Source: Cephalotus follicularis (taxonomy: Eukaryota > Streptophyta > Magnoliopsida > Oxalidales > Cephalotaceae). Taken from it: a stretch of 64,000 nt of DNA. A program made the position numbers and the translations under genes. Positions 22,562 to 33,300 of the stretch are shown here, piece by piece. The stretch spans positions 1-64,000 of the forward strand of contig BDDD01001611.1 of NCBI GenBank assembly GCA_001972305.1. Direction: 5' to 3'. Position 1 is the first letter of the stretch, and the number at the start of each line of letters is the position of its first letter. The notes under the pieces are model-generated. The model was not told where the DNA came from. It ran no database searches and saw only the letters and a program-made list of their open reading frames with translations.

Positions 22562-23618
22562 TGTTGGTTTTTTTATCATGGCTAGACAAGCTTGATATTG
22601 ATGATAACAAAAATTGTCTAAAGTGTTTAATGAGTTTGTTCAAGTGTGTAAGAATTGCAACTCATTAGGCGCACCATCCAAAGAAAATGAGACAAAATTA
22701 ATGTCTACACAATACTTAGAGATCAATTTATGATCACAAATAAGCATGGGAAAGCTTAAGTATGAAGAACATTAACAAATAACTAAGCTTGTCGTTTAGT
22801 CAACTAATAGTCTATTAACATCAGATAAAAGACAGGAGTTGGAACGACCGGTACACACTCCTGGAAAGATTAATTCGATAACCCCAAAATTGACTGTTGG
22901 CAGTCGACTCATAGTCGAATGGAGATCGACTATCAATCAACTACTAACCATTGGGACGCTTATTATTTAAAAGTAACATGATGGAATTATTGATGCTAGT
23001 TGACTAATCTACAATAATGATAAGTATTCATTTCCTTTATGACCGTTGGAACTCGACTATCATCACCAGAAACAGCCACAACAATTCAACAAGTATAAAT
23101 GGATCAAGCAAACATCCTAAGCCTTCCAAATATCAAATCCGAAATCAAGTTCTATCAAAACTTCTCTCTACATTCATCTCATAAAACTTTGTAACTCTCT
23201 TGTGCTTAAATTGTAAACAAATTCCCACTAAATTTGTACCTTAAACACTTATTATTCTCATTGTAAAAGACTAGAAAGGTTGTCTATAGTGTGTATTTCA
23301 AACTCAGTTGGAGTTTGATTGTTGAAGCTCTTGGAGCTTGTATATTGAATCTTGGTCAGAGGTTCAACGCTCGGTTGGAACAAAGCTCAATTGTAGCTTG
23401 GTTCTTGAATCTCAATTGGAGATTCAAGGTTATAAGGCAATGTTGGTGCCCATCAATTCATCCGCTTTAGTGAAAAACTCAAGAGAAGATCTTGAGGAGT
23501 GGACGTAGGCACGAAGTTGGGCCGAACCACTATAAACTCGTTTATAATTATATCTTAACCCTTTCTCTTTAATTTTCGCATTTATTTCGTTTAGTGTTGA
23601 TTAATATTGTTTTGCACA
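22562..23618 (+). mobile_element. copia LTR, possibly SIRE-like, truncated element
   Basis: A TGTTGG start follows the purine-rich GGAAGAT. The sequence contains TGGACGTAGGCACGAAGTTG and GGGCCGAACCACTATAAACT, phrases usual in the U5 part of SIRE-type copia LTRs. It ends near TTTTGCACA. No second LTR or target duplication was found, so this is probably a truncated 3' end; the right limit is approximate. Confidence 0.5.
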
Positions 23619-24678
23619 AATTAGCTTTAAAAGAAATGCATGTTCACCCCAACCCAACCTCCCCACCACCCTCCCCCACCCCCGGGCGTATAACAGATGA
23701 TATGTTCAAAATAGTTATAAAACCCAATTATAGTTGATACATGACAAAACAGTTGAAAACTTAGAAGTGAATATCGTCTATTCTCATATTAAGTCAAAAC
23801 GTTTAACCAACATATTTTTGTAGCCAAACTTAACAAAAAAATGTGACATAGTTTGATAAGACTCTCTCTTAGCTGATTCACAGTAAAACTCTTTGAAACC
23901 ATTTATAAAACTCATCTGAAAGTGTTCCATGGAGAACTCAGTGAGAAGGTTTATAAAACATGTTTATAAAAGGGAGTCCCGGGCCTAGAAAGGTCTCCAA
24001 GAGAAAACAATTGAAGAAAACCCTTTAGTTGTGAAAACAACTCTTTTCGGACGTTAAAGTTTGAGAAACATTTGTGAAGATTGATCAAAGATAAATTCGT
24101 GATAAACCATGTTAAAAATGATGTTTGAGAAGTCAAATACGTGTTTGAGAAATCAAACACGGGCCTAGGAATGACCTGGAAGAAAAAAAATTGGAGAGGA
24201 ATCCATTTACTTCGCAAAGTGGACCATTTTGGGTTGAATAGGGAAAGAGGTCGACTTCTTTCGCAGAAGATATCGACAGTTTTGTTAAAAAGACATATTA
24301 ACCCTTTTTCGGAAATCCAGTCTCTACAGTTTTGTTCTCTCTCTCTCTCTCTTTTTTTCTTTTTCAACTGTTTTTGGTATTTTTTGAGTTAGTTGCTTCT
24401 AAGTGTCTTAACTATTAATAAGATCTTGTGGTCTTGAAATCAAATCCGAGTGCCTTTGTTCCAGATCCAGTCTTGTTGGGTTCAGATCTGGTCATTTTTT
24501 CGATTGACATCTCAGAGGAGGTGTTTTGAGTTTGTGTAGTGGGTACTTTTTGCCTACCTGTTGTTGATCTTCCCCCATTACAGATGCTGACAACAGTGAA
24601 AACCACGGTAGCTGTTACAGAAGAGCGTCATATATATTCACCGTAAACGATGGTCAGGTTGAATGGAGTAGAATTTGA
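23619..24678. other. AT-rich spacer, no gene seen
   Basis: There is a C-rich patch at 23645-23690 and a CT microsatellite at about 24335-24360. Frames on either strand overlap each other and show no domain. Confidence 0.5.
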
Positions 24679-24953
24679 CTGTTTGACAAGCCCGGACCCA
24701 GCCAGGCTGAAATCCGTCGCTCCCGCTACGAGGCCAAGCCTTCCATCAGAGACTCACCTCGTAGATTCAGCAGAACAGAGATTCAGAAATACATTTTAAA
24801 ACAGATAAATTCTTCAAAACAGAAAGAAAACAGAAAAGTTTCTTGAAAAAAACTTGAAAATAAATCTAACTCTTAAAATTTTAAGAAAATCGGACATGTA
24901 GTATTCGTTTATAGGACTATGACCCCTGTAAATAAAAACACAATTTATAAAAT

Positions 24954-25057
24954 CACACTCCCGAATGAGGAAACTGTTTGTAATGGGCTTAGCCCTCAAC
25001 AGACCACACTCCCGAAGGAGGAAACAGTTTATAAAATGGGCTCAGCCCTCAGCAGAT
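24954..25057. repeat. Tandem repeat of about 52 bp inside the solo LTR
   Basis: Two copies start at ACACTCCCGAATGAGGAAAC and ACACTCCCGAAGGAGGAAAC, and both continue into GGGCT.AGCCCTCA.CAGA. Confidence 0.75.
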
Positions 25058-25601
25058 AACAATTTAAAAGCAGAAAACAAGAAATGGTTGGGTTCTGCCT
25101 CAATCATATTAACAAAACTTAAAACCTGAATAGGGCTCAGCCCTTTTAAACAAAACCAAAACAGTTATATAAAAACATAAGTAATATAGAAATTTAAATA
25201 CTAATGTAATGATGATATGCATGCGTTGACTCCGGTAGCATGCCCTTTGTGGTCTCACCTCAGTAGATAGACTGACTCCAACTGACAGAACTCAGCACAC
25301 TAACCTGTCAGAACTAAAAACAGAAAACAGATGAGAGGGTTAGTCCACAGGACTAGTGAGATGGAACAAAAAGACTCCGCAGAGTTTTGCTCACATATAA
25401 ATATCTTTGCAGAAAAGATATAAAAAAGTATAAAATAAACTTAAACAGAAGTTCAGAAACAGAATAAAATCCAAACTCTGATTTATAAACAGATCAAAAA
25501 CAACTTAAACAGAATATAAATCTAAAATCGATTTATAAAACCAAAGTTTCCAGAAATCAGCAGAAAACCAGAACAGAAAAACCAGATTCAAAATCATCAG
25601 A

Positions 25602-25606
<5 letters not shown>

Positions 25607-25654
<48 letters not shown>
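25607..25654. repeat. Compound microsatellite (AT)n(GA)n
   Basis: An uninterrupted AT run is followed by GA; it lies inside the solo LTR. Confidence 0.9.
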
Positions 25655-25655
<1 letters not shown>

Positions 25656-25860
25656 AATTAACATAGTTTAAACAGATAAGAATATATAAAGATGCAATGG
25701 GTCTACTAGGTAAGGTTGGCGCTTGGGCCCCGTCGGGCCGAACGTCCAGCAGAAATAGTGGCAAGGACACCGTCGTGTCCAAGCATCAGCAGAAAGTCAT
25801 ACACGTGTAGACAAAGTCTCTCATGAGCATCAAATATATATATAATACCATACTGAGATC

Positions 25861-26103
25861 ACCATGCATCTAAACATTTTTAAACAGATTCAGAATACAG
25901 AAAACAGAATCTCAGATTTCAGAACACAGAATCCCCAAAACAGACTTTAAAACAGATTTCAGATATACGAAAATCATTTTATCACCATGCATCTAAACAT
26001 ATTTAAACATATTCAGAATACAGAAAGCAGAATCTCAGATTTCAGAACACAGAATCCCCAAAACAGACTTTAAAACAGATTTCAGATATACGAAAATCAT
26101 TTT
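25861..26103. repeat. 123-bp tandem duplication inside the solo LTR
   Basis: 25861-25983 and 25984-26103 are nearly identical, differing at a few positions. Both begin ACCATGCATCTAAACAT and end CGAAAATCATTTT. Confidence 0.9.
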
Positions 26104-27692
26104 CCTTATCATGTACAGATGTAGCCAAAAATAGCGTCATAGTATGACTATAACCATGCGAGCATTTGAAAACATTAAAAGAAAGTTTCAGACATTAAAA
26201 CTTCAACAGATTTCAGAACAGAAACAGATTCAGATTCGGATTCATTAAGATACGAAAATCAAATAGTAAAACGTTTCAAACATTCAAACCATTAAAAGAC
26301 TCCAGAGTAAAAAGGTTAAAGAAAAGCGTTCCACTCACAGTACAGACGAGCAAGTCCCTCGACTGGTCTCCTCCATGGCCGACCTCAAAGGCAGGATCCT
26401 CTGCCAATAGACAGACAGACAGACAGCAGACTATCAGAACTCAGACAGACTACAGACTATCAGATCTCAAACACGTACCAAGACGTGAAATGTGTTATGC
26501 AATGAAATGCGTACAGATGTCAGAAAACCATAATCGACCTATACGGTCGACAGAAACAGAAGTCCGATTATTAAAACATCTTTTAAACCTCTTATTAAAC
26601 ACTCTTTCGAAATTATTTAAAATAGTCCAAGTGGTCGTCCAGGTTATCCAATTTCGTATCATATAAGCAATTTAAGTTGATATGTCGCAGAATAGATACA
26701 AAAATTAGCGGAAAATAGAACTAACGGAACAGAGTTTAGAATTTACCAAAAGCCGACGGAACGTAGCACGGAGTCAGAATCTCGAAGCCGAACCGGAATG
26801 GATCACGCCTGCACGGAAAACGAAGTCAGAAAACTGTCAAAAACAGGTTGCCGGTGCGTGGGCCCATGCGCCACCGCTGGCCTACGAGTGTCAACCACGC
26901 GCGGCAGCCGGTAGCCGCAGAGGTCGCATATGGTGCATCGGAACATGAGGATCACGGATCTGGGGCGCATTGGTCACGGCGCCGCTGCGTCTTGCTAGAA
27001 AGAACATATTGACCGCGGCTGTCCTTCGCCGCCGATCTGCGCTGCAAGGGTCGTCACGGGCCGGGGCTGGTCGCGTTCGAACCGCCGCCACCCCAGGTAT
27101 CCGAATCTGGGTTCGCCTTGCCCTGACGGTCACCGGAGACGTCGAATCGACACAAAACAGAGGTGAGGGAAAAGCTCATCGGGCGCTCACGGCGCGGTTG
27201 GCGGCGCTGAGGTTGGGTTCGGAGTGATCGGGAGGTTGAGGCGGTTCTGTTGGTACCCTCGCCGGCGTCAAATCGACACTGACGCCAGCAGTAGAGGCAG
27301 AGAGAGAAAAGGAACAAGAGAAAAGAGAGAGAAAATCGAGGAGAGAGAAAGAATGGCCAAAAATGAGAAATTTTTTGGCATTTCCCTTATATATTCAACT
27401 CAAAACGGACTGGGTTTCGTCTAGAATTAAACCGATACGGACAGAAATTGGATATTTAGGACATACCACCTGGGCTATTTTCTAAATTCAGCAGTCTTTT
27501 CAGAAAAATATCATTTAATTTACGGAAAAGTAAATTAATTTCTTATGCAGAAAACCATCAGAATAAATCACAAAAATTTATTAATGTCATGATGCATATG
27601 TCAAGAAAGCCAGAAAAACAAATTAACAGACAGACAGAAGCCCCGTAGGCTCACAGACACCGACCGTACAAGGACACGGATGTCACACTGTT

Positions 27693-28800
27693 AGTGTTTT
27701 CAACACCAGTGCATAGTGCCTAATATTATGCCCTGCTTTTTAACTGTCTTTTTGCCTTTGTTTGTATTCCGATTAGTGTGTATTGCGTCCTTTTAGGGTT
27801 GTTGACGATGGTCTATCGTTTTTTTATTGGCTTAGTCGATCTTTGTATTACTGGCTTATCCAGTTTTCAGTTTAGTCATATCATCTTTTTATAACTTAAA
27901 AAATTTACAATTCGATGGAATTCAAATCAAAACAATATTAAAAAAAAATCATATCGATCTGCAATCCGACTCTTTCTTTAATGGAGAGCGGTGATATCAA
28001 ATTCTAGTGAACCTCAATATATTAGCTAAATTACCTTTTTTATATTAATATATGAATTTAACGCATTTTATGAATTTTATTATATTAGTATTGGACAAAA
28101 AAGATGTTTAGGTTGTTATTTGAAAAAAGAAAGCATCATGTGGTAAGAATTTCTGGCATAAAAATGATTAAAAAATTAAGAAAAAAAATTAAAAATTGTT
28201 GTTGTCTTGGCGGTTTAGGTCAACAGATCTTTTAATGCATTTGGAGTCAAAATTGTAATAGATATGTTAATTAATAAACGGTATTTCTATATATCTCACC
28301 TTATGTATATACATACCAAAGATGACAAATATAAATGGTAATGATTTTTTGTTTTTGGTTTTTAGTTTTGTGGCTTTAGATTTGAAAGCTGATGGTTAAT
28401 TTTGGATTTAGGCTTGGTGTAATAAATATATGTCTGTTAATTTTTTCTTATTCAATGAAAGAATTAAATGTTAAAAAACGTTATTAATTAGGTTCAAGCC
28501 ATTAATGAAATTTAATTGTCTAATTGAATAAGGAATGAATTGTAAATTTGTAACGACAGTTGAAAACTTGAAATTAATATTTTACAAAACTGATGGTTTT
28601 CTCATAAGGATATATATACATTTGACCTCAACTCATAATAATTAAAATTTCAACTTTAAATGCTATTAATATCATATATAACTACATTCCCAAGATTGTT
28701 CATGAATTTAGGCTATATTTACAGGCTAAATTCCCCCTATAAATATAGCCTAAATTTTTTCCATTTCAAAGCATTTTTAAATTTATCTTAAGAAACAAAA
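27693..28800 (+). promoter_or_regulatory. 5' flank and TATA box of unit F
   Basis: 27710-28325 matches the flank of unit C (11850-12108 and 12732-13105) without the hAT-like insertion. TATAAATA is at 28738-28745, 56 bp before the ATG, followed by TAGCCTAAATTTTTTCCA and TTCAAAGCATT. Confidence 0.6.
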
Positions 28801-29385
28801 ATGGAAGGAAAAGCCTCGGTCGAGCTCAATTTCTCGATATTCTTATTAATTGTTGCATGTTGTAAGTCATTCTCCAAATTAAAATTAATCCCAACTGTTA
28901 TTAAATCATAACCTTATATCTTTATATTCTTGTCGTATATTTTATGACAAGTTTTTTTTATTACAACTTTTCTTATATTCACTACAAAATTTTCTTTTAT
29001 CCACAAGGATGTATTCTTTTTTTTTTTTTTTTGCATCTTACAAAGAATCTCTTTGTTTTGTTTACGATAATAAATATTATGTTACTGATATTTAAATGAA
29101 CTGTTATCAATGCTTAAATTTGTTATACGATTTTTAGGTTATGTGCATGAAAAGATGAACGATCTGATAAAATGAATGTAATAATCAGTGGGTGCAGGTT
29201 TAGTACAAGGACGAGGAGGATACCCCACAATTAGATGTAGAACGGCAGCGTTTTGCAATTACAACTGCCCTTCTTCATGCCACACCACACCCTGCATCCA
29301 GGGAACATGCTACTGTAATACTTCAGTGATTGCACCTATGATAACTCTGCCATGTCCCTATCCATCACCACCCTCTAAAATATGA
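28801..29385 (+). CDS. Peptide array unit F: secreted eight-cysteine defensin-like peptide
   Basis: Exons 28801-28861 and 29189-29385; 85 aa. The signal segment is slightly less hydrophobic at its start than in other units (VELNFSIFLLIVAC). The mature part is almost the same as unit C but reads CNYNC and CHTTPC, where C has CKYDC and CHTIL; the PSPPSKI tail is identical. Over the whole gene the C and F coding sequences differ by 14 replacement and 2 silent changes by my count, none in a cysteine codon. Splice sites, start and stop are intact. Confidence 0.8.
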
Positions 29386-30311
29386 GGTCACCTACTGCCT
29401 ACATTAATCCTTTCATTTATGCAACTCTATTACAATAAATCCATCTATATGATTTTCGACTGTATTCACTATGGGAGTTTTATATATATATATATATCAT
29501 TATCCTATCCTACATTGTATGGAATACTTTTGAGTAATCAATTTCTACTTCATCATGGTTTTGCATATTTTTTTTATTAGTGATGTGAAATATATATTAT
29601 GGATGCATGGATTCATGATTTGAAATATATACAATACAATAATGGTTTAACCAACTTGCAGTAACTGGTGGAATCCAAGTCAAATCAATTTTTACCAAAA
29701 AAAAAATGTTGGGTTAATGAAGGGATTTTGTATTAGAATGACTATTAGTTGCAACTTAGAAATATTTCTTTGTGTACCAACAAAACAAAGAGTGTCTTCC
29801 TCGGTTAGGTTTCGATTCGAGGAATAACTCTTTGATGCTTAAATCAGATGTCTTGATATGAAAAAAGTGAAAAGAGTCGACGGAGAAATTAATTACTTAA
29901 TGCCTAAGATATCACATGATCTTTCCTAGTGTACCACATTGCAAAGTTGAGTACCTTCCAAGTAGGTTACAAGGAATATATAACTCTCTTTTTGCTAACA
30001 AAACAAAAGAAATGTATATATACGTGTTGCTTTAAATGGGGAAGAACATAAAACCATTATATGCCATTCAATCTAGGTGCAAGTTCAATTGTCACTTAAG
30101 CTTAAACTCTCCCTTTTTTCGTATACATCCCATAATTAGAATTTGACTGGAGCTAGAGAGATGTCAAAACCCCAACTTGCAGAGTTTGACATTAACTATT
30201 TTCTTTGCCCTTACATCTTGGAAGAATAATGAATAAATACAGGAAAAAATATGTGAAGAAAGCAAAAACATATCTCAAACTCCAACTCCAAACTGTGTGG
30301 AACTTCCCATT
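29386..30311. other. 3' flank of unit F and spacer towards STI
   Basis: 29386-29690 matches the flank of unit C; the similarity then fades, marking the right edge of the array. No further exon of the family is seen up to the end of STI. Confidence 0.6.
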
Positions 30312-33300
30312 TTATGTTCTAAATCTGCCTTCAGAATTTTTCACCTTCCTACACCCACCAAACAATGAAATTCGTCCGCCTTTGCGTGACCGAATTGGAG
30401 TCCCCTTGACCTGCCATTCCAACAGGAATGTGATATGCTTCAGCAAAAAGAAAGGAGACTCTAAACACAAGAAACAAGGGTAAACAATAACAACAGCCTA
30501 CCTTTCCCCCATTACGAGATTTGCCGTTCTTCCAACAGAAAAGCCCGCTGCATCCTCCACCTCCGGACCCGGAGTCATATCCACTGAACAAATACCATAT
30601 ATTAACCATAGAAGCTACAACATTAAGTTTAAATTTAAATATGCTTCGAAATGCAGATATCGTTCCATTGATCTTGTATGTTAAGAGCAAAAGTAGGGTA
30701 GAAGCAAATGAATTTTCCACAATGCCAAGCAAAGCAAAGAAAAAAACTTGTTCCAAAATACAAAGCAAAGATCTTTTATGTTACAAATTCAACTTGTTCC
30801 ACAATGCAAAGCGAATCTCTAAAAGAAGCCAAATTCAATCATCATGATTAGAGAAATCAAGCCAAGGATGTGAAATGGTGGGAAGCAAATCATTAAGACG
30901 AGTACTCTTTCATTGAACGTTCTTAAGAAAAAAAATCTGACATATTAGCTTCCACAAGAGAGGATCAATAACCGAATTGCAAGATATTATATATATACCT
31001 ATTGACTGGGATTTCTTCAGGTTATAAAAAATCCTAAATCACAATAGCAATTAGTAGCATGGATTTTTATATATTTAGTTTTGAGGTAAGATCCAATTAA
31101 ACTGGTGTAAAACTCCGTAACTTCTACACCACTTCATGACTTATACAAGGATTTATATTTTGCTAAAAAATGGACTTCAAAATCTGAATCAAACATATAT
31201 CCATAGTTGTGCCACTAATAAGAATTCAATTCAATGGTTGATTTGGTGTGCATGATCTACATGGGATAAAGAAGTGAACCTAATGGTAGGTTTAGCAATA
31301 TAAGTTATTTTTGAAGTCAATAAGAGATATAAAAATTAAAAGTTTTGCATTAGGTATAACTGGATCTTTTTTTTTTATTACTCTGATGTGAAGATTATAT
31401 CATGCAAATTTTTTCCTCAAAGTTCAAACAGCTTGATCTGCATCCATTTAAATAATTGACATTGGAACTAGGACAGGATTACCAAATTAATCACCAACTT
31501 TCAGACAATATAATTGGTTCAGGAGGAATGCAGAAAACAACTATCTATATGTAGAAATAAGATCAGAGAAAGGACTCACAGGCCATCTTTGCTGTAATGG
31601 TTCACAAAGCTGCTATCATGCAATAAGCTGGGGGACACGGGACAATGATTGCCCCTTCTAGCAGCTTGGTCCTTTTGGATAGTTTTTCCATCATTAATTT
31701 TCAAAACTTTGAGTTCATGATTTAGTTCATCCTCCCAGTGCTGAGATGAGAACGCTGAGGAATTCATAGTTTGAGCCTGATGATAGATGCCCTCTTGAGG
31801 CAAGATTTGATTCTTTTCAGGTTTCAAAAGACCCAAAGATCCAGGAGTGCCTTTCTCCGAAACTTGTAACCAGGCAGTTTCTAACCTTTGCTCTCTGATA
31901 ATGGATTCTACTCTCTGCATTGAACTCTCAGGTCTCCTCTCTTTTGTACCACTAGTTTCAACATTGCCTTCGTCAAGAAACTCAGCTGATCTAGCAACAT
32001 CCAGCAATGGAGAACAATTAGAATAATTATCTGCTCCTCTGAGCTTACCTACTAGATCACTAATACTTCCTCCAGATGCTTTAAATGGATCCTGATGTGA
32101 GTTTAAATCAGAACAAACTGTCTTTCTTTCCCTCTCATTTGCCACAGTTTTTTCTGTTTGCTTCAAACCTTCAAGTGCTGCATTTGCATGGTTAATAGAA
32201 GCCCTGCCATCTGGCAAATAAATAATTCTGACCTCCACATTGTGTTGCAGGATAATTTCAATTGAGTTTGTTATACTGCTCAAAAACCTTTCAGCTCTAG
32301 ATTTAATACTTCTATCTCCAAAAGCAACATATGCAACCAGAACTCCTGCAAGTAGAACCATAACAGACAAGAGGGACAGAAAGAGCGAGGTAAGATAAAA
32401 CTCATTTAAAGGTATAATGGAATAAAACTTCTGCATTACTTTTTGTTTATCGTGTATTTCCACAAGTACACATAATCTCACTGCAAATACAATGCATTTC
32501 CTGTGGGGGATGAGGAGGGAGACAGAAGACGGCCTATGATGTAATGCCAACTTTCCCAGTTAAATGTCTTCATAAAATTAAAATGTAAAAGATTTTAGCA
32601 AGGTGACCACAAAGAAGGAATCAGAAAAAATTACAGGAAAGTACACACTCAGAAGGCATGAGAAACCCAATTAAAGCCAGACATGTAAGCCCCTTATAGC
32701 TATTGTGGTTGATGTAATTGATAATTCAGTCGGCAAAAGCAAAATCATACCTAGTACATGTGTATCCAGGAAAGTAAATTGGAGATAATGGCAGCCATTA
32801 TAGATGCTATCTCTAAGCACAGTTACAATCTTAATCCTGGAAGCCTATTCGTCCAAGATTTACAGGTTGCATGATATGAAAGTTATTACAAAGAATTGCA
32901 TTTGTTTCACTAGCAAGATATAATTGGAGAGCATAGAAAGCTAATAGACTTACCTTCAACTTCACAGATTGAAAAAAGCATTCCGTGAGCATGTAGAAGC
33001 TGCCTTAGTGTCTTTGAGTGGCACTTTTCTATACATTTTGTCCATATATCTTCTAACTTGTCCAAATTTCTACATGTAAGAATCGTATTCCCAACCATTT
33101 CATCTTCATGTGAGGACCCAAAGGCACCACCATCCTTAAATCGGCTGAGTGAGGGCTTGGAATTAGATCTATGACCATCAACCTGTGATAATAATTCTCC
33201 TTGATGTGTGAAACTTTCATTCATCGCTTTGCGCAAGGAAGCAGGAGAAGGTGATCTCCAAGGCACATATTGAGTACCTGACTTCTGCTTGCAATCAGTA

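Larger units (their letters stand above)
24684..27687 (-). mobile_element. Solo LTR, 3.0 kb, gypsy (chromovirus-like)
   Basis: The limits TGACAAGCCCGG...GGATGTCACA are flanked by the 5-bp duplication CTGTT (24679-24683, 27688-27692). Read on the minus strand it begins TGTGACATCC, a usual chromovirus LTR start. A TATATAAGGG box lies near 27390 (minus strand) and GC-rich sequence follows. Short overlapping frames at 26.9-27.4 kb are not genes. It separates units E and F. Confidence 0.78.

Noticed and set aside
26891..27424. GC-rich frames on both strands near 27 kb
   Set aside because: They lie wholly inside the 3.0-kb solo LTR and show no domain.
5250..29385. Reading the array as classical plant defensins
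   Set aside because: Cysteine number and CxC fit, but an added mid cysteine and 12-residue spacing to the last cysteine differ from the defensin pattern; I keep the looser term defensin-like.
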